Made by a program: the position numbers and the translations under genes. Shown here piece after piece: positions 24,508 through 33,088 of a stretch of 64,000 nucleotides of DNA. This DNA is from Streptosporangium lutulentum (GTDB lineage: Bacteria > Actinomycetota > Actinomycetes > Streptosporangiales > Streptosporangiaceae): positions 6,076,001 to 6,140,000 of the forward strand of contig NZ_JAUSQU010000001.1 of the NCBI RefSeq assembly GCF_030811455.1. Direction: 5' to 3'. Each line of letters begins with the position of its first letter. The stretch's first letter is position 1. The notes below the pieces were generated by a model. It had not been told where the DNA came from. It searched no databases and saw nothing but the letters and a program-made list of their open reading frames with translations.

Positions 24508-25899
24508 TCAGAGCCGGCTCCATGCCTCCGTCAGCACGGAGCGGAGGATCGACTCGATCTCGTCGAACTCCTGGGGACCGCAGATGAGCGGCGGGGCGAG
24601 CTGGATGACCGGGTCGCCCCGGTCGTCGGCGCGGCAGTACAGGCCCGCCTCGTAGAGAGCCGTGGAGAGGAACCCCCGGATGAGGCGCTCGGACTCCTCG
24701 ACGTTGAAGGTCTGCTTGGAGGCCTTGTCCTTGACGAGCTCGATGCCCCAGAAGTAGCCGGAGCCGCGCACGTCGCCGACGATCGGCAGGTCGAGGAGAC
24801 GCTCAAGGGTCGAGCGGAAGACCGGCTCGTTACGGGTCACGTGCCCGAGCAGGTCCTCCCGCTCGAACAGGTCGAGGTTGGCCAGGGCCACGGCCGAGGA
24901 CACCGGGTGTCCGCCGAAGGTGTAGCCGTGGGCGAACATCTGGGTGCCGCTCTTGAACGGCTCGAAGAGGCGATCGGAGGCGATCATGGCGCCGATCGGT
25001 GAGTAGCCGCTGGTCATGCCCTTGGCGCAGGTGATCATGTCGGGGACGTAGTCGAACTTCTGCCCGCCGAACATGGTGCCGAGGCGGCCGAAGGCGCAGA
25101 TGACCTCGTCGGAGACGAGCAGGACGTCGTACTCGTCGCAGATCTCGCGCAGGCGCTTGAAGTATCCGGGCGGCGGCGGGAAACAGCCGCCGGCGTTCTG
25201 CACCGGCTCGACGAAGACGGCGGCCACGGTGTCCGGGCCCTCCATCTCGATGGCACGGCCGACGCGCTCGGCGGCCCAGTAGCCGTACTGCTCCGGCGTC
25301 ATCCCGGGCACGCCGGTGATCTCGTCGGCCCGGTAGTGGTTGGTGTTGGGCACCCTGATCGAGCCCGGGACCAGCGGCTCGAACATCTCCTTGAAGGCCG
25401 GGATACCGGTGATCGACAGAGCGCCGTGCGGGGTGCCGTGGTAGGCGATCTGGCGACTGATGACCTTGTGCTTGAGCGGCTTGCCGGTGACTTTGAAGTA
25501 CTGCTTGGCGAGCTTCCACGCGGTCTCGACCGCCTCGCCGCCTCCGGTGGTGAAGAAGACGCGGTTGAGATCGCCGGGGGTCTCGGCGGCCAGGCGCTGC
25601 GCCAGTTCGACGGCCTTCGGGTGCGCGTACGACCACAGCGGGAAGAACGCCAGCTCCTGAGCCTGCTTGGCGGCCGCCTCGGCCAGCTCGCTACGGCCGT
25701 GCCCGGCCTGGACCACGAACAGCCCCGCGAGGCCGTCGAGGTAACGCTTACCGTGCACGTCGTAGATGTAGGAGCCTTCGCCCCGCACGATCATCGGCAC
25801 CTCGGCGCCCGCGTAGGAGCTGTGCCGGGTGAAGTGCATCCACAGGTTGTCCTGCGCGGCTTGCATGAGCGAGGCCACGTCGTTTTCAGGGTGCGTCAT
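24508..25899 (-). CDS. Class III (omega) aminotransferase
   Basis: 463 residues. PLP enzyme of fold type I: FFTTGGGEAVETAWKLA (phosphate loop), VSDEVICAFGRLG (Asp contacting the pyridine nitrogen), and CAKGMTSGYSPIGAM with Lys293 as the Schiff-base lysine. It resembles omega-amino acid/putrescine-pyruvate aminotransferases (YhxA/SpuC type), so a polyamine, beta-alanine or similar amine is the likely donor. The ATG at 25899 follows AGGGAAG by seven bases; the frame extends further but without family resemblance. It diverges from an M20 dipeptidase. Confidence 0.9.
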   Translation of the reverse strand: MTHPENDVASLMQAAQDNLWMHFTRHSSYAGAEVPMIVRGEGSYIYDVHGKRYLDGLAGLFVVQAGHGRSELAEAAAKQAQELAFFPLWSYAHPKAVELAQRLAAETPGDLNRVFFTTGGGEAVETAWKLAKQYFKVTGKPLKHKVISRQIAYHGTPHGALSITGIPAFKEMFEPLVPGSIRVPNTNHYRADEITGVPGMTPEQYGYWAAERVGRAIEMEGPDTVAAVFVEPVQNAGGCFPPPPGYFKRLREICDEYDVLLVSDEVICAFGRLGTMFGGQKFDYVPDMITCAKGMTSGYSPIGAMIASDRLFEPFKSGTQMFAHGYTFGGHPVSSAVALANLDLFEREDLLGHVTRNEPVFRSTLERLLDLPIVGDVRGSGYFWGIELVKDKASKQTFNVEESERLIRGFLSTALYEAGLYCRADDRGDPVIQLAPPLICGPQEFDEIESILRSVLTEAWSRL

Positions 25900-26196
25900 C
25901 ACAATCTTCCCTCGTTGAGCTGAGCTCCCAACAGTCTGCATGCCAAAACAGCCCTTGCCAAGTGAAAACGTGGCAGCAGAGTGCAAGAACTCCGGAATCC
26001 GCAAAACCCTCTTGTAACAACAACGAAATCCGCGACCAAATTTCAGGAGAGTCCAGAGCATATGCGACCCGGTTTCGCGTGATGGAATCGCGGTGTGCTG
26101 GAATCAGGCACAGCGCACAGCGCGCCACACACAACGTGACCCTCCACCGGCTGTGATCCGATCGGACACACCAGATATTGAGATACGGGGAAAGAC
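25900..26196. promoter_or_regulatory. Divergent control region between aminotransferase and dipeptidase
   Basis: 297 bases, clearly AT-richer than its flanks. Around 25938-25977 it holds TGCCA motifs in both directions (GCATGCCAAAACAG and TTGCCAAGTGAAAACGTGGCA, the latter an imperfect TGCCA-N11-TGGCA inverted repeat, given here 1 base over two pieces: TTGCCAAGTG/AAAACGTGGCA). I take it as a candidate operator; no regulator gene is adjacent. Confidence 0.4.
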
Positions 26197-27543
26197 GTGA
26201 CTCCCGATGAGCTCGAAGGCGCCGTCGCCGCCGGCATGCCCCAGGCGATCCAAGACCTCAAGCGGCTTGCCTCCATCCCCTCGATAGCCTTTCCCGGCCA
26301 TCCCGAGGAGCCGGTGTACGCCGCCGCGGCCCTGACCGAGGCGCTGCTCCGCAGCGCGGGCCTGCCGCACGTACGGCAGATCCCGGTGGAAGGCAGCTTC
26401 CCCGCCGTCTACGCCGAGGCCCCCGCCCCGCCCGGTGCGCCGACCGTGCTGCTCTACGCGCACTACGACGTACAGCCTCCGGGCGACCCCGCGCTGTGGC
26501 GCACCCCGGCCTTCGAGCCGACGGAGATCGACGGTTCGCTCTACGGTCGCGGCACCGCCGACGACAAGTCGGGCGTCATCTCCCACGTCGCCGCGCTCCG
26601 CGCCTTCCAGGGCCGCTTCCCGGTGGGTATCAAGGTCATCATCGAGGGCCAGGAGGAATACGCCGGCGAGCGCCTGGAGGCGTTCGTCAACCAGAACCCC
26701 GAGCTGGTCCGCGCCGACGCGATCATCGTCGCCGACACCGGCAACCCGCGGGTGGGCGACCCGTCGGTCACCACCTCGCTGCGCGGCATGGGCGCCTTCA
26801 CCGTCGAGGTGCGCACCCTGAAGGAGTCGCTGCACAGCGGCTCGTTCGGAGGCGCCGCCCCGGACGCGCTCGCGGCGCTGATCCGGATGCTGGCCGCCCT
26901 GCACGACGACCACGGTGACGTCCGGGTCCCCGGCCTGCCGCGCGGCAACTTCCTGGGCACCGGCCCCTCCGAGGAGGAGTTCCGGACCACGGCGGGCGTG
27001 CTGAACGACGTCTCCCTGGTCGGCTCCGGTTCGCTGGCCGACCGGCTGTGGGCCTCCTACTCCATCACGGTCACCGGCCTGGACGTGCCGACGGTCTCCG
27101 GCGCCATCAACGCGGTCCAGGCGGTCGCGCGCGCCCGGGTGACGGTCCGCGTCCCTCCGGCGGGCGACCCGAAGACGACGGTGAACGCCGTGGTCGACTT
27201 CCTCAACCAGGTCGCCCCCTGGGGCGTGCAGGTGAACGTCACCGACTACACGATGGGCACCGGCTATCTCGCCGACACCGGCGGCGCGGCCCGCACGGCG
27301 CTCAACCGGGCGATGGAGCGCGCCTACGGCCGTCCCCCGCGCGACGTCGGCGCGGGGGGATCGATCCCGCTGGTCTCCACGCTCGTCAAGCAGTTCCCGG
27401 CCGCCACGATCCTGCTCTTCGGCGCCGAGGACGACGGTGCGGCGATCCACGCGCCCAACGAGCGGGTGAACCTCGAAGAGCTCCACCGCACGGCCACCAC
27501 GGAGGCCCTCTTCCTCCAGGAGTACGGCTCCACGACGATCTAG
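26197..27543 (+). CDS. M20-family metallodipeptidase
   Basis: 448 residues, full length. Zinc-site motifs: LLYAHYDVQPPGD (His and following Asp), YGRGTADDKSG (bridging Asp), IEGQEEYAGE (catalytic Glu pair) and VADTGNP. The lid/dimer domain has ESLHSGSFGGAAPDAL, as in CNDP-type dipeptidases. It hydrolyses dipeptides in the cytoplasm using two zinc ions. GTG at 26197 is preceded by GGGGAAAG. Divergent from the aminotransferase with a shared 297-bp control region. Confidence 0.93.
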   Translation: MTPDELEGAVAAGMPQAIQDLKRLASIPSIAFPGHPEEPVYAAAALTEALLRSAGLPHVRQIPVEGSFPAVYAEAPAPPGAPTVLLYAHYDVQPPGDPALWRTPAFEPTEIDGSLYGRGTADDKSGVISHVAALRAFQGRFPVGIKVIIEGQEEYAGERLEAFVNQNPELVRADAIIVADTGNPRVGDPSVTTSLRGMGAFTVEVRTLKESLHSGSFGGAAPDALAALIRMLAALHDDHGDVRVPGLPRGNFLGTGPSEEEFRTTAGVLNDVSLVGSGSLADRLWASYSITVTGLDVPTVSGAINAVQAVARARVTVRVPPAGDPKTTVNAVVDFLNQVAPWGVQVNVTDYTMGTGYLADTGGAARTALNRAMERAYGRPPRDVGAGGSIPLVSTLVKQFPAATILLFGAEDDGAAIHAPNERVNLEELHRTATTEALFLQEYGSTTI

Positions 27544-27575
27544 CGAGAGGCCCCCGCGGGGCGGCTCAGCGGAAA

Positions 27576-27602
27576 GACCTCACCCGCCGGACGGGTGAGG
27601 TC
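27576..27602. terminator. Convergent hairpin terminator
   Basis: GACCTCACCCG (27576-27586) pairs perfectly with 27592-27602 around a 5-base loop. On the minus strand TTTCC follows, giving a short U-tract for the ArsR gene, whose stop overlaps the stem. It also faces the dipeptidase gene. Confidence 0.75.
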
Positions 27603-28416
27603 ACGCACCCTGGGCCGCCGGCTCGGAGTCGGGGTCGGGCAGGGTCTCGCCGGTCTCCAGCAGCGTCTTGAGGCCGGACAGGATGTGCGGCCAGCCTCCG
27701 CTCACGCCCTCCAGCAGGGTGCTTCCGGGGTCGAAGTCGCCGTGGACGACGGTCAGCTTGACCAGCCGCCCGAGCGGCTCGATCTCGAAGGTCACCTTCG
27801 ACCGGCGCTCGCCGGACCAGGTGCTGAAGATCTCCTGGCTGACCTCGGAGACCTCGGCGAGCTCCGGCGTGAAGGTGTGCCAGGAGTAGGACAGCCGGCG
27901 AAAGGGCTCGGACTCGAGGACGACCTGATCGGGATCGGCGACCTTCACGCCGCCCTGCTCCCAGGTCATCGTCGACCCCGCTTTCCAGTCCGACTCGAAA
28001 GCGACCCCCCAGTAGCGACGGGTGAAGGCGGGATCGGTCAACGCCTGCCAGAGCCGCTCGGGCGTGGTGTTGATGTAGGTCGTGTGGACGAACTCGTTGT
28101 CGCCCATCGGTTTCCGCTCCAATGCTCTCTTCAGGTCCGCGAGCACGTGCACGCGTTCGCGGTCGTACCGGCCGATCCAGCGCTCGGCGATGGCGTTGAT
28201 CGGCGCCGCGTTGAGGTAGTGCAACTTCTCCCTGCCATGCCGCGCCGTGGTCACCAGTTCCGCCGCCTCCAACACCGCCAGATGCTTGCTGACGGACTGC
28301 CGGGCCATGTCCAGCACCGCGCACAGCTCGCGCAGGCTCTGCCCGTTGCGGGCGTTCAAACTGTCGAGTAGCCGTCGGCGGCTGACATCGGCCAGCGCCT
28401 TGAACACCTCGTCCAT
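27601..28416 (-). CDS. ArsR winged-helix regulator fused to an SRPBCC (AHSA1-like) domain
   Basis: 271 residues. Residues 1-95 are an ArsR HTH (MDEVFKALADVSRRRLLDSL, LCAVLDMARQSVSKHLAVLE). Residues 105-255 are an AHSA1/START-like ligand fold (TTYINTTPERLWQALTDP, RYWGVAFESDW, FSTWSGERRSKVTFEIEP). No metal-binding cysteines are seen, so the signal is probably a hydrophobic ligand. The start is the ATG at 28416, 9 bases after GAGG. It sits alone, with a promoter and two operators for itself directly upstream (28436-28487), so strong autorepression is expected. Confidence 0.9.
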   Translation of the reverse strand: MDEVFKALADVSRRRLLDSLNARNGQSLRELCAVLDMARQSVSKHLAVLEAAELVTTARHGREKLHYLNAAPINAIAERWIGRYDRERVHVLADLKRALERKPMGDNEFVHTTYINTTPERLWQALTDPAFTRRYWGVAFESDWKAGSTMTWEQGGVKVADPDQVVLESEPFRRLSYSWHTFTPELAEVSEVSQEIFSTWSGERRSKVTFEIEPLGRLVKLTVVHGDFDPGSTLLEGVSGGWPHILSGLKTLLETGETLPDPDSEPAAQGA

Positions 28417-28435
28417 CTCATGCCACCTCAAACAT

Positions 28436-28487
28436 GCAGCCGTTTGGCTGCGTGAGAAATATAGGCAGCCAATCGGCTGCACGTCAA
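28436..28487 (-). promoter_or_regulatory. Autoregulated promoter of the ArsR-SRPBCC gene with two operators
   Basis: On the minus strand: -35 TTGACG (28487-28482), 18-base spacer, -10 TATATT (28463-28458). Two copies of the palindrome GCAGCC-N4-GGCTGC occur: 28465-28480 fills the spacer between -35 and -10, and 28436-28451 covers the expected start point. Their centres are 29 bases apart. Confidence 0.8.
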
Positions 28488-28621
28488 TGATCCCAGCGGG
28501 CCGCCCCGCGGATTCCCTTCAGCGCCCGTGATCCCCGGCGTCCCGTTCGTCCCCATGCCTCGACCACGCCCGCGCCCCATACCTCTTTCCAGGAAAAATG
28601 TTTCTTCTTACGATCAATTAG

Positions 28622-28888
28622 TGGTCCATCCCCCAGCACAACCTCGCCGACATTGTCCTGCGGTATCCGCCGCCCGCGGGGCCCGTCATCCCACTGATCG
28701 CCGGATCGCACCGATTCTTCAGCCCCACCGTGCCGGTCGCCGACGGCAGGCGGGCCTCGATCGTGACCACGCCCCTGGTCATCGCGACGCCCGAACCGAT
28801 GGCCGAGGCCACCGACGGATCCGCCTATGACTTCTCGCGAGCCGACGCGATTGATCAGGTTTTTACCGATGCCATTTCCAATTTTTAA
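28622..28888 (+). pseudogene. Decayed paralogue of the SBP-VWA gene
   Basis: A frame open from 28622 to the TAA at 28886-28888, without a start codon of its own. TTPLVIATPEPMAEA matches KTPLVIAMPLPMAEA of the downstream gene, and the end SAYDFSRADAIDQVFTDAISNF matches TAYDSREPGSIDQVFTAVISNF (compare IDQVFTDAISNF with IDQVFTAVISNF). Almost 400 residues between the two matches are missing, including the VWA metal site. So it is an internally deleted copy lying just 63 bases upstream of the intact gene. Confidence 0.75.
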
Positions 28889-28951
28889 CTGCCGCGAACT
28901 CTGACGACACTTCATTCGTCGGATAGATACCGACACGTCCAGGAGGCCGGA

Positions 28952-30775
28952 TTGTCCCCACAGCCGCAGCGACGCAGGAATTACGCTCCGTTCATCATCG
29001 CGGTCATTCTCGCCGGGGCTCTGATCGTCGGCCTGCGGACGCTCTTCTCCGTGGGCCCGGAAGGGGAACCGGCCAGGGTTCAGGGCTCCGAGCAGGTCAA
29101 GGCGTGCGACGGCGACGGGATCACCCTGACCGTGGCCGTGTCGTCGGAGAAGGCGGAGCTGCTGCGGAGCATCGCCTCCGGCTACAACGGCAGGAAGGTC
29201 GGCGGGCGCTGCGCCGACGTGATCATCGAGACCAAGGCCAGTGGCGGCGCGATGCAGGCGCTGGCCCGAGGCTGGGACGAACGCGAGGACGGCCCGCGCC
29301 CCGACGTCTGGTCCCCGGCGAGCAACGGCTGGATCACCCTGCTCCAGCAGCGCGTCTCGGCAACCGACGCGGGCTCCGTCGTCGCCGCCGACAACCCGTC
29401 GATCGCCAAGACACCGCTGGTCATCGCGATGCCCCTGCCGATGGCCGAGGCCCTGGGCTGGCCGGACAAGAAGCTCGGCTGGTCCGACCTGCTGGAGCTG
29501 TCGGCCGGCTCCTGGGCCAAGCACGGCCATCCCGAGTGGGGAGATTTCCGTCTGGGCAAGACCAATCCCAACTTCTCCACCAGCGGCCTGAACGCCACCG
29601 TCGGCGCCTACTTCGCCGCGACCGGCCTGTCCGGGGACCTGTCGGAGAAGAACGTGGCCGATTCCAAGGCCAGAGACTTCGTGCGAGGTGTGGAACGTTC
29701 GATCGTGCACTACGGCGACACGACGCTGACGTTCCTGTCGAACCTGCAGCGGGCGGACGACGCGGGGGCGGGGCTCAGCTACATCTCCGCGGTGGCCGTG
29801 GAGGAGAAGTCGGTCTGGGACTACAACCAGGGCAACCCGACCGGCGACCCCGAAACACTGGGCGACCACGCCAAGCCCAAGGTGCCGCTGGCGGCGATCT
29901 ATCCCAAGGAGGGCACCCTCTACTCCGACAACCCCTACGCGGTGCTGACCGCGCCGTGGGTCGACGAGGCCAAGCGCCGGGTGGCGGCCGACTTCCTGGC
30001 CCATCTTCAGGCTCCGGAGCAGCAGGAGCGGTTCGCCGAGTTCGCCTTCCGGTCGCACGAGGGCAAGGCGGGCAAATTGATCACCCTGGAGAACGGATTG
30101 CTGCCCGACGAGCCCAAGGCGACGCTCAGCCCGCCCGCCCCGAACGTGCTCGACAAGGTGCTCGCCAGCTGGGCCGACCTGCGCAAGCCTGCCAACGTGC
30201 TCATGGTCATCGACGTCTCGGGCTCGATGGGCGCCCCGGTGCCCGACACCGGAAAGAACAAGCTGGAGCTGGCCAAGCAGGCGGCGATCAACTCGCTGCC
30301 CCAGTTCGGCCCGCACGACAAGTTGGGGCTGTGGATGTTCTCCACGGAGCGCGACGGCGACAAGGACCACCTGGAGCTGTCCCCCCTGTCCGTCGTGGAC
30401 GACGCCCAGCGCAAGAACCTGCGGGCCAGGCTCGGCGGCCTGACCCCCGACGGCGGGACCGGCCTCTACGACACCACGCTCGCCGCCTACGAGCACGTGC
30501 GCGGCCTGCGGAAGGGGGACGCGATCAACGCGGTGGTCTTCCTGACCGACGGCAAGAACGAGGACGTCGACAGCATCTCGCTGGAGAACCTGATCCCCGA
30601 ACTGCGCGCCGAGAGCGGCCAGGACTCGGTACGGGTGTTCACGATCGCCTACGGCCAGGACGCCGACCTCGACGTGCTCAGGAAGATCTCCGAGACGACC
30701 AACGCGACAGCCTACGATTCCCGCGAACCCGGAAGTATCGACCAGGTGTTCACCGCGGTGATATCCAACTTCTGA
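28952..30775 (+). CDS. Membrane-anchored substrate-binding protein fused to a VWA domain
   Basis: 607 residues from a TTG start fixed by AGGAGG five bases upstream. A basic N-terminus and one membrane span (YAPFIIAVILAGALIVGL) anchor it outside. Residues 50-390 are a type II periplasmic-binding fold (LTVAVSSEKAELLRSIASGY, PDVWSPASNGW, KTPLVIAMP, LSYISAVAVEE). Residues 410-607 are a von Willebrand A domain with an intact metal site DVSGSMG and FLTDGKNED. It overlaps the next gene (TGATG). I infer that a ligand- or metal-dependent surface sensor works with the two downstream products, the last of which is PspA. Confidence 0.88.
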   Translation: MSPQPQRRRNYAPFIIAVILAGALIVGLRTLFSVGPEGEPARVQGSEQVKACDGDGITLTVAVSSEKAELLRSIASGYNGRKVGGRCADVIIETKASGGAMQALARGWDEREDGPRPDVWSPASNGWITLLQQRVSATDAGSVVAADNPSIAKTPLVIAMPLPMAEALGWPDKKLGWSDLLELSAGSWAKHGHPEWGDFRLGKTNPNFSTSGLNATVGAYFAATGLSGDLSEKNVADSKARDFVRGVERSIVHYGDTTLTFLSNLQRADDAGAGLSYISAVAVEEKSVWDYNQGNPTGDPETLGDHAKPKVPLAAIYPKEGTLYSDNPYAVLTAPWVDEAKRRVAADFLAHLQAPEQQERFAEFAFRSHEGKAGKLITLENGLLPDEPKATLSPPAPNVLDKVLASWADLRKPANVLMVIDVSGSMGAPVPDTGKNKLELAKQAAINSLPQFGPHDKLGLWMFSTERDGDKDHLELSPLSVVDDAQRKNLRARLGGLTPDGGTGLYDTTLAAYEHVRGLRKGDAINAVVFLTDGKNEDVDSISLENLIPELRAESGQDSVRVFTIAYGQDADLDVLRKISETTNATAYDSREPGSIDQVFTAVISNF

Positions 30776-31509
30776 TGAGCCGCTTCGTCGAGGAACTGAA
30801 AGACGCGTGGGGACTGCTGCTCGGCGCGACCGCCGCCGGCTCCGCGTGGGCCGTCGACGTGCACCCCGCCGCCGCCGGGTTCGTCGGAGTGGCCGTCTGG
30901 CTGACGAAGGCGGGGATCGCCTCCTTCCAGAGCCGGGGCGAGAGCCGTACCGCGCCGGCCGTCACCCCGCGGAGCCAGGAGGCCGGCTGGCTCGAAAGGG
31001 CCCGCTCGGCCTCGCACCGCCTGGGCGAGCTGAGCTCCTCGATGAAACCCGGCCCGCTGGCCGATCGGGTCGCGCTGATGCGGCCCCAGGTGAACGACTC
31101 GATGGCCACGCTGGAACGGCTGGCCGAGCAGGCCTCGCTCACCGGCACGGCGCTGGCCGGATTCGACCTCGACAAGCTCAAGCACGAGCACGCCCAGCTG
31201 ACCCGGGCCAGGAAGAAAGCCAAGGAAGAACTTCTCCAGGACCTCGACCGCGCCCTCGCCTCGCTGTCCTCCCAGCGGGCCGTGGCCGACCGGCTCTCCG
31301 GGACCCGCGAGCGGGTGCTCGCCCGTATGGAGTCGAGCACGATCAGCATCGAGGAGCTCCTCGCCCGCGTGGTGGAGCTGTCGGCGATGTCGGCGACCGG
31401 GGCCCTGGAGCCGACCGGGGCGCTGGACGAGCTCGCCGACGCCCTCGAGGGGGTCCGCCAGGGCCTGCACGAAACCGAACAGATCACGCGCGACGCACTG
31501 GATCGATAA
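30775..31509 (+). CDS. Coiled-coil membrane-associated protein, unknown function
   Basis: 244 residues. An N-terminal hydrophobic hairpin-like region (WGLLLGATAAGSAWAV, AGFVGVAVWLTKAGIA) is followed by a mostly helical, charge-rich part (about 75-230) with heptad-like stretches (LDKLKHEHAQLTRARKKAKE, ISIEELLARVVELSAMSA). No known family recognised. Its ATG overlaps the previous stop, and its own stop lies within the Shine-Dalgarno (TAAGGAG) of pspA. This tight coupling suggests the three proteins act together at the membrane. Confidence 0.8.
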   Translation: MSRFVEELKDAWGLLLGATAAGSAWAVDVHPAAAGFVGVAVWLTKAGIASFQSRGESRTAPAVTPRSQEAGWLERARSASHRLGELSSSMKPGPLADRVALMRPQVNDSMATLERLAEQASLTGTALAGFDLDKLKHEHAQLTRARKKAKEELLQDLDRALASLSSQRAVADRLSGTRERVLARMESSTISIEELLARVVELSAMSATGALEPTGALDELADALEGVRQGLHETEQITRDALDR

Positions 31510-31518
31510 GGAGCCCCC

Positions 31519-32265
31519 ATGTTCACCGTCATCCGTCGTGCCTGGCGCTACGTGGTCTTCGCCCTGTCCGGCCGGCTGAACGAGCTGTCCGACCCCCGGG
31601 TCCAGATCGAGCAGGCGATCCAGGAGGCGAAGGAACAGCACCGGCGGCTGACCCAGCAGGCCGCCGCGGTCATCGGCAACGAGCGTGAGCTGGAGATGAG
31701 GCTCACCCGCTCGGTGGAGGAGACCGGGAAGCTCCAGGCCAACGCCCGCCAGGCGATCCTGCTGGCCGAGCGGTCGAGGTCCGCGGGTGACGAGCGCAAG
31801 GCGCTGTCCTACGAGGACTCGGCCCGCGCCTTCGCCTCCCGGCTGGTGGCGGCCGAGACCGCCCTGCAGGACGCCCGGCTGATGCACGAGCGGGCCCGGC
31901 AGGCTTCCGACCAGGCCCGCGCGGCGGTCGAGACCAACGCGATGGCCCTGCAGAAGAAGCTCGCCGAGCGGATGCGCCTGCTCTCCCAGCTCGACCAGGC
32001 CAAGATGCAGGAGCAGCTCAACAAGGCCATGGGCGACCTGTCCGGTCTCGCCCCCGCCGGGGACACCCCGACCATGGAAGAGGTCCGCGAGAAGGTCGAG
32101 AAGCGCTACGCCCGCGCTCTCGGCGAGGCCGAGCTGACCTCCAACTCCGTGGAGGCCCGGATGATCGAGGTCGAACGCGCCGCCATCGACGTCGAGGGCG
32201 CCGCCCGCCTGGAGGCCATCAGGGACGACCTCGGCCTGAACAGGAAGCCGGAGGTCGAGAGCTGA
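31519..32265 (+). CDS. pspA: PspA/IM30-family membrane-stress protein
   Basis: 248 residues, almost entirely coiled coil as in PspA, Vipp1 and LiaH. Opening WRYVVFALSGRLNELSDPRVQIEQAI fits the family start (DP-x-x-x-x-x-x-I), and AKEQHRRLTQQAAAVIGNER and AERMRLLSQLDQAKMQEQLN continue the pattern. PspA proteins form ESCRT-III-like rings or rods on damaged membranes. AAGGAG lies five bases before the ATG. Last gene of the SBP-VWA operon; the usual actinobacterial partners PspB/PspC or ClgR are not nearby. Confidence 0.9.
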   Translation: MFTVIRRAWRYVVFALSGRLNELSDPRVQIEQAIQEAKEQHRRLTQQAAAVIGNERELEMRLTRSVEETGKLQANARQAILLAERSRSAGDERKALSYEDSARAFASRLVAAETALQDARLMHERARQASDQARAAVETNAMALQKKLAERMRLLSQLDQAKMQEQLNKAMGDLSGLAPAGDTPTMEEVREKVEKRYARALGEAELTSNSVEARMIEVERAAIDVEGAARLEAIRDDLGLNRKPEVES

Positions 32266-32377
32266 TCGGCCCGGGGAGAACGGCGGCTCTCAACATGCCG
32301 GAGACCCACAGCGGTTCCCAACAGACCGGAGACCCCGCGACGGAGCGGGCCTCAGCGGACGGTGAACGGCGGAGCGG

Positions 32378-32479
32378 GCCGGAGACCTCACGGCAGGCGG
32401 GCTCCAACGGGCCGGCGGGCCGTACGGCGCCGGAGACCTCACGGCAGGCGGGCTCCAACGGGCCGGCGGGCCGTACGGC
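32378..32479. repeat. Perfect 51-bp tandem duplication
   Basis: Two identical 51-bp units abut (32378-32428 and 32429-32479). Diverged bits of the same sequence precede them (GGAGACC at 32309 and 32329). It lies between the convergent pspA and cysteine dioxygenase genes and is not inside a supported gene. Confidence 0.85.
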
Positions 32480-32488
32480 GAGTGGGTC

Positions 32489-33013
32489 TCAGCGAACGGG
32501 CAGTTCGTAGATGTGGCGGACGCTGCTCGGGGCGGCGCTGAGGTCCGCTCCGTAGATGTGCAGCGAGATGGCGGTCTCATCCCCGGTGTTGCGGACCCGG
32601 TGGATGTCGCCGGGCGGGGCGAAGCCGCTGACGTGGCCCACCTGGTTGGCCGTCCGGCCGATCTCGGTCAGGTGGTCTCCGTCGAGACGATAGAGCGTCT
32701 CGTACTCGACGCCTTGCAGGACCCCGAAGGCGCACCAGGCGATGTGATCGTGGATCACCGTCTCCTGACCCGGCAACCAGACCACGGCCAGGATCGAGAA
32801 GGCGTCCTCGGTGTACAGCGTGTGGCCCACGTAACCGGCGGCGTCTCCGGCCCGTTCCCTCTCGCTGAGGATCTCGGGAGAGGGCAGCCGCTCACGGAGC
32901 ACGTCGGCCACGGAAAGGACCGTCGTCCTGGGGTCGGCGTACTGATGGGTGACCTCTCGAACCTCCTTGACCAGCTCCGACAGGCCTGGGCGGGCGAGTG
33001 TCATGATTTCCAT
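32489..33013 (-). CDS. Cysteine dioxygenase-family (cupin) protein
   Basis: 174 residues. The cupin iron site is intact: ETVIHDHIAWCAFGVLQG gives His88 and His90 with Cys94 nearby, and GDIHRVRN gives His138. The family oxidises cysteine or a related thiol to its sulfinate with Fe(II) and oxygen. Two ATGs (33013 and 33004) are possible; neither has a good ribosome binding site. It diverges from a LysR-type regulator with a single inverted repeat between them, which is the classical arrangement of a LysR target. Confidence 0.87.
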   Translation of the reverse strand: MEIMTLARPGLSELVKEVREVTHQYADPRTTVLSVADVLRERLPSPEILSERERAGDAAGYVGHTLYTEDAFSILAVVWLPGQETVIHDHIAWCAFGVLQGVEYETLYRLDGDHLTEIGRTANQVGHVSGFAPPGDIHRVRNTGDETAISLHIYGADLSAAPSSVRHIYELPVR

Positions 33014-33053
33014 AGTTCAAGAATGCGCCGAGCCAATACATAAGGTCCAATGC

Positions 33054-33079
33054 CTATCTATCTGGTTACCCATAGATAG
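33054..33079. promoter_or_regulatory. LysR-type operator between cysteine dioxygenase and its regulator
   Basis: CTATCTA (33054-33060) and TAGATAG (33073-33079) form a perfect 7-bp inverted repeat with a 12-base gap, in an AT-rich dip 10 bases before the lysR start. It contains the T-N11-A core of LysR boxes. Confidence 0.65.
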
Positions 33080-33088
33080 AATTGATGG

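Noticed and set aside
28484..30496. 670-codon minus-strand frame opposite the SBP-VWA gene
   Set aside because: Antisense to a well-supported gene with a fixed ribosome binding site; composition is typical of shadow frames.
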